64,000 bases of DNA from Methylosinus trichosporium OB3b (GTDB taxonomy: Bacteria > Pseudomonadota > Alphaproteobacteria > Rhizobiales > Beijerinckiaceae): positions 2,070,001-2,134,000 of the forward strand of contig NZ_CP023737.1 of assembly GCF_002752655.1 (NCBI RefSeq), given 5' to 3'. Under the pieces are notes generated by a model. It was given only the letters and a program-made list of their open reading frames with translations. It was not told the DNA's origin and ran no database searches. The position numbers and the translations under genes were made by a program. Positions 53,965 through 61,722 of the stretch are shown piece by piece. How positions within the stretch are numbered: position 1 is the first letter of the stretch; each line of letters opens with the position of its first letter.

Positions 53965-54915
53965 TCATTCCGGGGCTTCTTCGATCGGCCGGAACGGTCG
54001 CGCCAGCCGGCCCGACGCCAGCAGGCGCTCGAACAGGCGCAGCCCGGCGGGCTCATTGCCATTGGGATGGACGAGCACGATCGAGCCCGGCCGCGGCGGC
54101 GGCGACAGCACCAGCCAGGCGTCGGCGCCGAGCGCGATCAAATGGCGCCGCCGCAGCGCCTCGAGGAGGCCGGCATCGGCGATGAGGCCCGGAAATCGGA
54201 AGAACACCGAGGGCGTCGCGCCCTTCTCGATCAACAGCCGCTCGGTCGCAAAAACCTCTGCGTCGAGATCGCTTCCCGGCCGCATCAGATAATTGCGCGT
54301 CTCCGCGAGGCCGCGAACATAGGGATGGGAGTAGGAGTGGTCGACGAAGGAGACGGCGAGCGCGCCGCTCTTCGCCTTCTCCATCAGCCAATCGAAATCC
54401 TCGCCATGGCCGGCGAGCCAGCGTCCCGAGATCGAAAGGGCGATCGGCGCGCCCGGCGCGGCCGCGGCGAGACGCTCGAGGAAGCCGCGGTCGAGCGGCC
54501 TGTGGCTCGGGCAGAGATCGCCGGTGAGGAAGGAGCCGCCGCCCGCGCCATGGGCGAGCCCGGCGTTGGCCGAGACGCTGCGCCCGTCGGCGAAGCCCGC
54601 GGCCGCCCCCTGCGGCCTCAGCGCGCGCAAAAACCGCGTCGACGCCTGCGCCGCTTCATCGGTCTCCGCGCAGCGCCAATCGGCGGCCGGCGCGACGGCC
54701 GTGGCCAGCGTCTCGGAGTCGACGGTCAAAAGGGCGTCGGCGCCGTCGAGGCGCATGCGTCGGATGGCGAGGCGCGACGCCCCGGCCGCGTCGCGGCACG
54801 CGAGAAAGACCGGCCGATAGTCCGCGACCCGGCGCGACGCCGCGTCGGCGTCGCCGCCCGACATTGCGGCGAGCGCCGCGAGAACGAAGGCACGTCCGCT
54901 ACGTGATCGCCGCAT
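53965..54915 (-). CDS. Exported polysaccharide deacetylase-like protein
   Basis: A 316-residue protein with a short signal peptide (AFVLAALAAMSGGDADA). A NodB-like barrel shows DLCPSHRPLDRGFLERL (metal Asp region), IALSISGRWLAGH, VSFVDHSYSHPY (the H-x3-H metal pair) and FFRFPGLIADAGLLE. A terminal strand has PGSIVLVHPNGNEPAG (catalytic-side His). Order and motifs fit a divergent CE4-type hydrolase acting in the periplasm on a glycan. The substrate is unknown. Confidence 0.78.
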   Translation of the reverse strand: MRRSRSGRAFVLAALAAMSGGDADAASRRVADYRPVFLACRDAAGASRLAIRRMRLDGADALLTVDSETLATAVAPAADWRCAETDEAAQASTRFLRALRPQGAAAGFADGRSVSANAGLAHGAGGGSFLTGDLCPSHRPLDRGFLERLAAAAPGAPIALSISGRWLAGHGEDFDWLMEKAKSGALAVSFVDHSYSHPYVRGLAETRNYLMRPGSDLDAEVFATERLLIEKGATPSVFFRFPGLIADAGLLEALRRRHLIALGADAWLVLSPPPRPGSIVLVHPNGNEPAGLRLFERLLASGRLARPFRPIEEAPE

Positions 54916-54921
54916 CGCAGC

Positions 54922-55431
54922 TCATTTCTCCCCGCTCAGAATCCGCATCGCTGTCGCTATCGGCAAAAATAGCGACTGAGGACGACTCGAAAAGGCGCGA
55001 AAACCGAGCGCTTGGTAAAAGCCGGCCGCCGTTTCGTCCTTTGCGTCGACAATGAGCGCGAAGGCTCGCGTGTCGCTCCTCATCACCCTCAGAGCCGCGT
55101 CGGCGAGAAGCGCGCTCGCGAAGCCCCGCTTCTGAAAACGCAAATCCACAGCCAGCCGCCCGATGAGCGCCGCGGGCAGCACGGGATAGCGAGGAAGCCG
55201 CTTCAGACTTTCGGCAGGCAGATCGCCGGCGGGAACGCTGGAGGCCGAAAGAGTATAATAGCCGGCGATCGAATTCGTCTGTGTTTCCACCAGCACGAAA
55301 CAGCTCGCCATGAACCGCTTCACATCCTGGCTTGCGCGCTCGCGAAGATAGGAGTCGAGAGATTCGGCGCCGCAAGCAAATCGCTTCCGATCCTGCGCGT
55401 CGAGCGGCTCGATGACGAAACCGCCCGTCAC
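54922..55431 (-). CDS. GNAT toxin of a DUF1778-GNAT toxin-antitoxin pair (TacT-like)
   Basis: A 169-residue acetyltransferase. DRKRFACGAESLDSYLRERA at the start, YYTLSASSV, RLAVDLRFQKRGFASALLAD (acetyl-CoA loop) and AGFYQALGF (catalytic Tyr region) are the marks of TacT/AtaT-type toxins. These acetylate aminoacyl-tRNA and block translation. Its ATG overlaps the antitoxin stop by four bases, the standard TA arrangement. Intact by appearance. Confidence 0.9.
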   Translation of the reverse strand: MTGGFVIEPLDAQDRKRFACGAESLDSYLRERASQDVKRFMASCFVLVETQTNSIAGYYTLSASSVPAGDLPAESLKRLPRYPVLPAALIGRLAVDLRFQKRGFASALLADAALRVMRSDTRAFALIVDAKDETAAGFYQALGFRAFSSRPQSLFLPIATAMRILSGEK

Positions 55432-55703
55432 TTCGAGCTTTCGATCAACTCACGATGACGTTGAAATGCGCGGCGCAGCGCCGCCGTCGGCTCGGGTGGG
55501 TCGAGAATAGCCTCGACGAAAGCCCGTTGATCCTCGAGCGAGAGGCGGATCACATGAGCCTGCTCGATCCGGCGCTCCGCCGCTTCCTGCACCGCGGAGA
55601 CGATGAAATCACTCACGCTCCGTCCGTCGAGCTCAGCGGCCCTCTTGAGCAGCGCTTGCAGGTCGGGCGTGATACGGGCTTCGAGGCGAGCGGTCTTGGT
55701 CAT
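55428..55703 (-). CDS. DUF1778 antitoxin (TacA-like, ribbon-helix-helix)
   Basis: A 91-residue antitoxin. The N-terminal RHH DNA-binding domain ARLEARITPDLQALLKRAAE then LDGRSVSDFIVSAVQEAAE is followed by a C-terminal toxin-neutralising arm (RLSLEDQRAFVEAILDPPEP). It should bind the toxin and, with it, repress its own promoter. A perfect 17-bp palindrome lies 9 bp upstream of the start codon. No ribosome site is visible, suggesting leaderless or near-leaderless translation. Confidence 0.92.
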   Translation of the reverse strand: MTKTARLEARITPDLQALLKRAAELDGRSVSDFIVSAVQEAAERRIEQAHVIRLSLEDQRAFVEAILDPPEPTAALRRAFQRHRELIESSK

Positions 55704-55708
55704 ACACG

Positions 55709-55738
55709 CATGTACGGCAATTTGCCGTATTTAGTCAA
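55709..55738 (-). promoter_or_regulatory. TA promoter with operator palindrome in the spacer
   Basis: On the minus strand TTGACT (-35 like, 55733-55738) and TACATG (-10 like, 55709-55714) are separated by 18 bp. The spacer and -10 are overlapped by the perfect inverted repeat TACGGCAA-T-TTGCCGTA (55713-55729). Binding of the RHH antitoxin there would block RNA polymerase. Confidence 0.7.
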
Positions 55739-55764
55739 TCCTGTCTGCCGCCTCGCGACGCCCC

Positions 55765-56226
55765 ATGTCGGATACGACCATGAACGACGAACCTCCCGAG
55801 ACGCCGCCCCTTCGCCTCGTTTTTCACGAGCTCGACCGCGAGAGCCCGGCCGTCGCCACGGCGCTCGGCGCCGAGATCGCGGCCCGCTTCGCCCCGCGGA
55901 ACGAGCTCCCGCTCTCCATTCTCGCCCATGATGAGAGTGGCGCGCTGCTCGGCGGCCTCAATGGCGTGTCCCATTGGCGCTGGCTCTATATTCGGCATTT
56001 GTGGGTCGCGCCGCAATGCCGCAGCCTCGGTCTCGGCGCGCGCCTCGTCGCTCGCGCCGAGGCGGCGGCGCGGGCGCGCGCCTGCGTCGGGCTCTATCTC
56101 GACAGCTTCGATCCGCGCGCCGTCGCCTTCTATGAGCGCTGCGGCTTCGGCCGCCGCGGCGAGATCGTCGGTTTTCCGCCCGGCCACAGCCGGGTGTTCC
56201 TGGCCAAGGCGCTGGCGCCGGCCTGA
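55765..56226 (+). CDS. GNAT family N-acetyltransferase
   Basis: A 153-residue protein with GNAT strands and the acetyl-CoA loop LWVAPQCRSLGLGARLVARA, then YLDSFDPRAVAFYERCGFGR (motif B). NELPLSILAHDESGALLGGL is strand 2-3. The substrate is unknown. The start could be the ATG at 55765 or 55780; neither has a strong ribosome site. It is divergent from the TA pair with a 61-bp gap that holds the TA promoter. Confidence 0.8.
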   Translation: MSDTTMNDEPPETPPLRLVFHELDRESPAVATALGAEIAARFAPRNELPLSILAHDESGALLGGLNGVSHWRWLYIRHLWVAPQCRSLGLGARLVARAEAAARARACVGLYLDSFDPRAVAFYERCGFGRRGEIVGFPPGHSRVFLAKALAPA

Positions 56227-56337
56227 GCCGAAGACTGGCTTCGAAACTGCATGGGCCGCACTCGGGCCGGCGGCCTCGGACGCTTTCGCACAAAGCGAGG
56301 GCGCGCGCCCGGCTGCTTCGGCACGAGAGCGCGCGGC

Positions 56338-56820
56338 ATGGCGGACAAAGAGGAATGGGTCGTCTGGAACGGCTCGCTCGGAGTTCTCGACAAGGTGGCG
56401 ATCGGCCGCGTCGAGGCGGGCGAGGCCGGACGCATGGCCTATCTCGCCGATCCTTATGGCGTCGTCGGCCCTTTCAGCCTCGACGAGCTGGAGCGGGAAG
56501 GGCGCATCGCCTTCGGCGCCTGCTTCGTGATGTCGAGCCAGCGCTGGAAGGAGGATCAGGTCGAGCTGCGCCTCCAGGGCCGCGCCCAGCGCCGCGCCTA
56601 TCAGGCTCGTTTCAGTTTCGACGACGACGAGGATGATCAAGAACACCGCAAGGCGCTCAACCTGCCGCTCGAAGGCGATCTCGACCCGGCCGAGATCAGG
56701 GCCGCCTTCCGCCGCGAGGCCAAGACAGCCCATCCCGACGCCGGCGGCAGCGACGAGCAATATCGCCTCATCGCCGAGGCCCGCGACGCGCTGCTGGAGC
56801 AATTCGCCGGAGTCTCTTGA
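56338..56820 (+). CDS. J-domain protein with GYF_2-like N-terminal domain
   Basis: A 160-residue protein. Residues 1-~75 (WVVWNGSLGVLDKVAIGR, YGVVGPFSLDELEREGRI) resemble a GYF_2-type peptide-binding module. Residues ~95-158 are a J domain (LPLEGDLDPAEIRAAFRREA) with the HPD tripeptide in AHPDAGGSDEQY, which stimulates DnaK ATPase. It would recruit DnaK to a specific client or place. The ATG at 56338 is preferred; an upstream extension would be Arg-rich. Confidence 0.75.
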   Translation: MADKEEWVVWNGSLGVLDKVAIGRVEAGEAGRMAYLADPYGVVGPFSLDELEREGRIAFGACFVMSSQRWKEDQVELRLQGRAQRRAYQARFSFDDDEDDQEHRKALNLPLEGDLDPAEIRAAFRREAKTAHPDAGGSDEQYRLIAEARDALLEQFAGVS

Positions 56821-57221
56821 CGAGAGGCGCGCTGCGACCGAGCCCGGCGCGCTATGCACATCTCGCTGGGAGACCGACTCGCGCGGCCAGAGTCGGCCAA
56901 TGAAGCAATTATTTCGCCGTGTCGCCTAAGGCCGGATCTTCGAGCGCGGCGAAATCGACGAAGCGCCCTCATCAACGACCGCGCGCGGAGCCGGCGCCGG
57001 CTCGCTCCGCGCCGCCTTCTCTCCCGCCGCTTCCTTGCGCGCGCCCGCTGTGCTAGCTTGATGGAAACGCAGCGTCCGTGGGCGCTCGTTGGTTTCAGGG
57101 CGAAAGCCGATTTGCACCTCGAGGTCGGCGCGGCGAGGACCGACAGGGCCAGCGCAGGTCTCGCAATGTCTCGCAACGGCGCCCTCGCAACGGCGTCGGC
57201 GCCGAGAGTGAGGGTATGAAA
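56821..57221. other. Intergenic region without a supported gene
   Basis: About 400 bp. Open frames on both strands are Arg/Ala-rich and lack ribosome sites. One minus-strand frame (56926-57117) ends plausibly but has no start. I see no RNA or repeat here. Confidence 0.5.
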
Positions 57222-57560
57222 ATGAAGATCGCGATCATTGTCCTCGGCTCGCTCATTCTGGCGGGCCCGGCCGCGGCGGTGGAGCGCGGCACCGCCTCCG
57301 AGCGCGCCGCCTGCACGCCCGACGTCTTCCGTCTGTGCATGTCCGAGATCCCCAATGTCGACGGCATCGTCGCCTGCCTCAAGCGCGAAAAAGCGCATCT
57401 GAGCAATGCGTGCCGCACCGTCATGGCGAAGGACGACAAGCATGTCGCCACGCGCTCGATCCGGCCGGACGACAACGAGTGGTGCGTCTTCGACAAGGAG
57501 CCCGCCTCCACCGACGAGGTGTGGCGCAACTGGTGCCAGAGCAAGACGCGCATCCAGTGA
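57222..57560 (+). CDS. Exported cysteine-rich-repeat protein
   Basis: A 112-residue protein with a signal peptide (MKIAIIVLGSLILAGPAAA). A mature domain carries ERAACTPDVFRLCMSEIPNV followed by GIVACLKREKAHLSNACRTVM, the C-x6-C...C-x9-C spacing of the Cys-rich (GLG1-type) repeat. Two more Cys occur near the C-terminus (EWCVFDKE, NWCQSK). It probably has three disulfides in the periplasm. The second ATG (57222) is chosen because GAGGG lies 7 nt upstream of it but only 1 nt from the ATG at 57216. Function unknown. Confidence 0.78.
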   Translation: MKIAIIVLGSLILAGPAAAVERGTASERAACTPDVFRLCMSEIPNVDGIVACLKREKAHLSNACRTVMAKDDKHVATRSIRPDDNEWCVFDKEPASTDEVWRNWCQSKTRIQ

Positions 57561-57680
57561 CGCCGCGCGGATGAAGCTCGCCCGCCCCCTGTCGACCTCG
57601 CCCGTCGCTCTGCAGCCCTGCCGAGGCGCCGAACGCTCGTGTCGCATCGAGCCGCTCGGAGCCGGAAAGGGCGCGACGCG

Positions 57681-59408
57681 GTGAAACTGTCCCGTGTTCT
57701 CGCCGGACCGATCATTCTAGCCGCCGCCGCCGCGATCGGCGTCGTGTCCTGGCCGCGCGTCTCGGAAAAGCTGCTGCGCCACCTCGAGCAGCGTCTCGGC
57801 GCGGAGACCGGCCTCGTCTGGTCCATCGGCGCCGTCGATATCGATCTTGCGCCCGGATTGGCGCTGCGCGACGTGAGCGCGCGCGAGGCGGGCGCCGCGA
57901 CGAGCGGGCCGCCGCTGCTTTCTGTGCGCGAGGCGACGCTCACCGGCGATCTCTCGGCGCTGCTCGGCGACGCGGGCGGATGGCGCGCCTCGCTCGGCGG
58001 CGTCGCGCTCCGCCTCACCCGGCCGCAACGGACATCCGAGCCGCTGGACATCGCCGCCGCGGCGCTCGCACAGCCGCTGCCGCATCTTTCGGCGCTGAAG
58101 GCCGCAGCGCGCGGCGTCGAGATCGACGACGCGGACGCCGGCGCCCTCGCCGCGCGCGCGGAGGGGCTCGATCTCTCGGGCCGGTTCGCGCCCGCGGCGA
58201 AAATGGCCGCGGTCGATCTTTCTCTCGAGACGAAGACGCGATCGGCGTCCCTCGGCTTCTCCTGGCCGCTCGCCGAGGGGGCGGCGAAGCTCGTCGTCGC
58301 GCCGCGCGCCGGAGCGGGCGAGCGCGTCGAGGCGACAGGAACACTCTCGCTCGACGCCTCGCGCCTGCGGCTCGCGAAGATCGACGGCAGGGTCGGCGAC
58401 GCGCCCTTCAGCGGCGACGCCACGCTCGATCTCTCGTCCGAGCCGATCCTCGTCGCCGATGTCCGCGCGAGCCGCGTGGTTCTCACCGACGACTCCGCCG
58501 GCGCGTCGCTGCGCGTCGCTCCGGAGGTGCGGCAGGGCGCGCATGTCGTCACGATCGAGGAGCTGGAGCGGATCGATCCGCGCGCGCTCGACCGGCTGCG
58601 GCTCTCGGCGACGATCGCCATCGAGGATTTGCGCATCGGCCGCATCCGGCTCGGCGGCGTCATGACGCGCACGACGGCGGCGGACCGGCTCGTGGACGTC
58701 GCGATCGACGCGAAGAGCTTCTATGAGGGCGCGCTGCGCAGCCGCTACACGCTCACGGCGCGCGACGAGACCCGCCTCGTGCATCAGCTCAGCCTCACGA
58801 TCGGCGCCGCCCGGATCGGCCCCTTCATGGCCGACGCCGGCGCCGGACGCCTCCTCGACGGCGTCGCGACCTCGCGCGTCGACGTGCAGACGACCGGCGA
58901 CACTTTCGCGGAGGCGCTGCGGACAGCGCAGGGCCGCGCCGAGATCGCCCTGGCCAATGGCGAGGTGAGCGGCGGCGGCGTCGGCAAGACGCTCGGCATT
59001 CCCTTCGCCTCCGAGCTGCTCGGCGCCCTGGACGACGGCTCGCTGACGCGCTTCCGCAAATTCGGCGGCTCTTTCACGATCAAAAACGGGGCGGCTTCGT
59101 CCAATGATCTGAAATTCGAATCGAAGCTCGTCGACGCCGCCGGCGCCGGTCGCGCCGATCTCGTCCAGGGCGCGATCGACTTCACCTTCAAGGCGCGCCT
59201 ATCGCTCGCCGGCAAGCGCATCGAGACGCCGATCCGCGTCCACGGTCCCTGGCGCGATCCGTCGGTCGACGCCGACCTCGACGGCGCGATCGGCTCCTCG
59301 ATCGACGCGCTCGGTCTGGGGGGCGCGCTGGGCAAGGGCGACGGCGACATCGGCGGCATGATCGATTCGCTCTTTTCGGGCGGCGGCCGCAAGCGAACGG
59401 GGAGATGA
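57681..59408 (+). CDS. AsmA-like envelope protein
   Basis: A 575-residue protein starting with GTG at 57681 (KLSRVLAGPIILAAAAAIGV), an uncleaved N-terminal anchor, with AAGGG upstream. A long periplasmic part follows, built of amphipathic beta-strands typical of AsmA/VPS13-like bridge proteins (VWSIGAVDIDLAPGLALRDV near the N-terminus). The C-terminal AsmA region has GRAEIALANGEVSGGGVGKT and FGGSFTIKNGAASSNDLKFE. Such proteins are thought to help phospholipid movement or outer-membrane assembly. It overlaps the next gene by four bases. Confidence 0.82.
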   Translation: MKLSRVLAGPIILAAAAAIGVVSWPRVSEKLLRHLEQRLGAETGLVWSIGAVDIDLAPGLALRDVSAREAGAATSGPPLLSVREATLTGDLSALLGDAGGWRASLGGVALRLTRPQRTSEPLDIAAAALAQPLPHLSALKAAARGVEIDDADAGALAARAEGLDLSGRFAPAAKMAAVDLSLETKTRSASLGFSWPLAEGAAKLVVAPRAGAGERVEATGTLSLDASRLRLAKIDGRVGDAPFSGDATLDLSSEPILVADVRASRVVLTDDSAGASLRVAPEVRQGAHVVTIEELERIDPRALDRLRLSATIAIEDLRIGRIRLGGVMTRTTAADRLVDVAIDAKSFYEGALRSRYTLTARDETRLVHQLSLTIGAARIGPFMADAGAGRLLDGVATSRVDVQTTGDTFAEALRTAQGRAEIALANGEVSGGGVGKTLGIPFASELLGALDDGSLTRFRKFGGSFTIKNGAASSNDLKFESKLVDAAGAGRADLVQGAIDFTFKARLSLAGKRIETPIRVHGPWRDPSVDADLDGAIGSSIDALGLGGALGKGDGDIGGMIDSLFSGGGRKRTGR

Positions 59409-60394
59409 CAGTGACGCAGCAGCATCGGGCCGCGACGCGCGGCGGAGCGAGCCGAGCGCCCCGCACGATCGGGCGCGCGCGCCTCCCGCTCTCCCTCCTC
59501 GCATTGCTGACGGCCGCGACGGCGGCGCCGGCGGCCGACAAGACGGAGCCGCCGCCCGGCGCGCTCTCCGTCTCGGTCAAGCGCGCCCGCGAAATGTGCT
59601 TCAAGGATCAGGTGGAGGTGACCGGCACGATCAGCGCGCGGCGCGAGGTCGAGGTGGGGCCGAGCCGCGAGGGCTATGTCGTCTCGCAGGTCCTGGTCGA
59701 GCCGCTGGAGACCGTGTCGGCCGGTCAGGCGCTCGCCGAGCTGTCCCCCGCCGAGGGCGCTGGCGGCGGCGGAGCCGTCTCGCTGCGCAGCCCGGTCGCG
59801 GGCGTCGTCAGCCGCAACGCCGCCGTCGTCGGCATGCCCGCCTCGCCGCGGCAGGGCGGGCTGTTCCGCATCGTCGCCAATGGCGAGATGGATTTGCGCG
59901 CCGAGGCGCCCATCGACGATCTGAAGAAGCTCTCGGTGGGACAGAAAGTGGTCGTCACGCCGCTCGGCTCCCCGGCGGCGCCGGCGAAAGTGCAGTTCAT
60001 CGCGCCCTCGGTCGATCCGGCGAGCCAGCTCGGCCGCGTCAAGATCGCCATCGAGCCCGGGCGCTCGCTGCAGACCGGCGTGTTCGCGCGCGGCGTCATT
60101 CTCGTGGCCGAGCGTTGCGGAACGGGCGTGCCTTATTCCTCGATCATGTATCCGCCGGACGGCACGATCGTGCATGTCGTCGTCGACAATCGCGTCGTCG
60201 CGCGCCGGGTCGAGGTCGGCCTGCTCGCCGGCAGCGACGTCGAGATTCGCTCCGGCGTGACCGCCGATGATCTCGTCGTCATCCGCTCCGGGCCGTTCCT
60301 GCGCGACGGCGATCTCGTCGCGCCGATCCGCGTCGAGGAGGCTCCGGGCGCCGAAGCGGCGCGCGACCGCGTCTCCCGCGGCGAGACGCGCTGA
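59405..60394 (+). CDS. RND-type efflux periplasmic adaptor subunit (HlyD family), no pump adjacent
   Basis: A 329-residue protein with an N-terminal signal or anchor (LSLLALLTAATAAPA). The adaptor fold is split: barrel-sandwich halves EVTGTISARREVEVGPSREG and SLRSPVAGVVSRNAAVVGMP, without the usual long coiled-coil hairpin between (only ~35 residues). A beta-barrel (DLRAEAPIDDLKKLSVGQKV) and membrane-proximal domain (RRVEVGLLAGSDVEIRSGV) follow. The start ATG overlaps the AsmA-like stop. No RND permease or TolC-type gene follows; a repeat doublet and a convergent gene do. Confidence 0.8.
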   Translation: MTVTQQHRAATRGGASRAPRTIGRARLPLSLLALLTAATAAPAADKTEPPPGALSVSVKRAREMCFKDQVEVTGTISARREVEVGPSREGYVVSQVLVEPLETVSAGQALAELSPAEGAGGGGAVSLRSPVAGVVSRNAAVVGMPASPRQGGLFRIVANGEMDLRAEAPIDDLKKLSVGQKVVVTPLGSPAAPAKVQFIAPSVDPASQLGRVKIAIEPGRSLQTGVFARGVILVAERCGTGVPYSSIMYPPDGTIVHVVVDNRVVARRVEVGLLAGSDVEIRSGVTADDLVVIRSGPFLRDGDLVAPIRVEEAPGAEAARDRVSRGETR

Positions 60395-60405
60395 GTGTTC
60401 GAGAT

Positions 60406-60465
60406 GCGAGCCTGAAGGCTCGCGGTCCAGGGGTGCGCGACCGGACCGCGAGCCTTCAGGCTCGC
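60406..60465. repeat. GCGAG palindrome doublet (BIME-like)
   Basis: GCGAGCCTGAAGGCTCGC (60406-60423) and GCGAGCCTTCAGGCTCGC (60448-60465) are joined by a spacer edged GGTCC and GGACC, so the 60-bp unit is one larger inverted repeat. It lies between convergent genes, where the hairpin could serve as a bidirectional mRNA 3' end. Confidence 0.85.
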
Positions 60466-60488
60466 TCCCTTTCGACCATGAGAGGACG

Positions 60489-61499
60489 CTACTCGATCCG
60501 CTCGATCTCATAGCCCGCCTGCCGGAACAGCGACAGCAGGCCTTCCGCGCCCGGCAGATGCGCCGCGCCGACCACGACGAGGGCGCCGCCGCGCGCGGCG
60601 ATCGGCAAGGCGCGGTCACGCATCCGATAATTGCGCCGCGTGATCAGCCGGTCGAAAAAGACCGGCGGAATTTGCGCGCCGGCGACGAAAGGCAGCGGCT
60701 CCGCCGACCGCGTCCAGGCGAGCAGCCAGCCGAGATTCTTCTCGGCATAGCGGGCGAGCGTCGTCTCGAGCGCGTCCTCCGCCTGATCGCGCTGCTTCAG
60801 CGTCGCCGTGAGCAGGTCGCGCTCCTCGGCGCGGGTCAAGCCGTCGAGGCTCTCGATCTGCTCGAAGAAGGTCTCGAGCCCGACCACCGCCGCGCCCTTG
60901 CGCTGGCCCGCCTCCACCAGAAGAGCGTCGGCGTATCGCTGGCGATCCGAAGCCTCCGCCGCGCAGGGCGGCAGATCGAGCAGCAGCGCCAGAGCCGTGG
61001 CCTTGAGCTCGATCGCCGGCGCGCCGCCGACGCGCCGATGGCGCAGCAGCGCCTCCAGCCGGCCGAACTCCTCCCGCGCCAGCAGGCGCTCGGCGCGGCG
61101 GTCCTTGTCGGCGACCAGCGTCGCGCGCAATCGGGCGGGATCATCCTTCCCGACATTGTCGAGGTCCTCGGCGCTCTCCGCCATCTCGACGACGATCGTA
61201 TCGGATTTGGCCAGCGCCTCGCGCAGCGCGGGCGAGAAATCGGTCGCCCGCGGATCGGAAAGATGCAGCGAGCCGAACACGTAAGAGGTCTTGCCGCCCG
61301 CGGTCAGGCGGAACAGACGCCCCTCCGCGAAGGGGGTCGCCTCGACCACGGCCGCCATGCGGGCGAAGGCCAAGGGGGATAGCGTCTTGAGAATAGGGAA
61401 GAGGTCGCGCCCTTGACAGGCGGCGAGCGCCGCAGGGCCGCCCCAGAGCGCCGCGGCGACCGAAAGGCCGGCGAGGCGGGCGGCCGAACGCCGCTTCAT
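60489..61499 (-). CDS. TraB/GumN family protein
   Basis: A 336-residue exported protein. The signal peptide (LAGLSVAAALWGGPAALAA) begins at the ATG 61499. TraB/GumN landmarks are YVFGSLHLSDPR with the first GxxH, IVVEMAESAEDLDNV, and the C-terminal VVVGAAHLPGAEGLL with the second GxxH. The family is related to Tiki metalloproteases with GX2H metal sites, so a periplasmic peptidase activity is possible but unproven here. Confidence 0.85.
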   Translation of the reverse strand: MKRRSAARLAGLSVAAALWGGPAALAACQGRDLFPILKTLSPLAFARMAAVVEATPFAEGRLFRLTAGGKTSYVFGSLHLSDPRATDFSPALREALAKSDTIVVEMAESAEDLDNVGKDDPARLRATLVADKDRRAERLLAREEFGRLEALLRHRRVGGAPAIELKATALALLLDLPPCAAEASDRQRYADALLVEAGQRKGAAVVGLETFFEQIESLDGLTRAEERDLLTATLKQRDQAEDALETTLARYAEKNLGWLLAWTRSAEPLPFVAGAQIPPVFFDRLITRRNYRMRDRALPIAARGGALVVVGAAHLPGAEGLLSLFRQAGYEIERIE

Positions 61500-61722
61500 G
61501 TCCGATACGAATCGCAAGAAACAGGTCGCTCCGGCCCGCAGGAGGCGCGCCGAACCGTCTGTAGGCCAAAGCGCGCGAGCCGGCAACGGCTTCCCGTGAG
61601 CTCGCGCGCGTTAACCCGAGTTCGAACCTGCTTTACGAAGCGCTATCGAGCGATGGAGAAAATATGCTAATCGGGCGGCGAGACCGCTCGTTCGGGCTCT
61701 GGCTTCTCAGCGCGGGTGGTAC

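Noticed and set aside
56926..57117. Minus-strand frame ending AVVDEGASSISPRSKIRP
   Set aside because: No start codon with a ribosome site and low-complexity Ala/Glu/Arg content; could be a decayed gene tail but cannot be supported.
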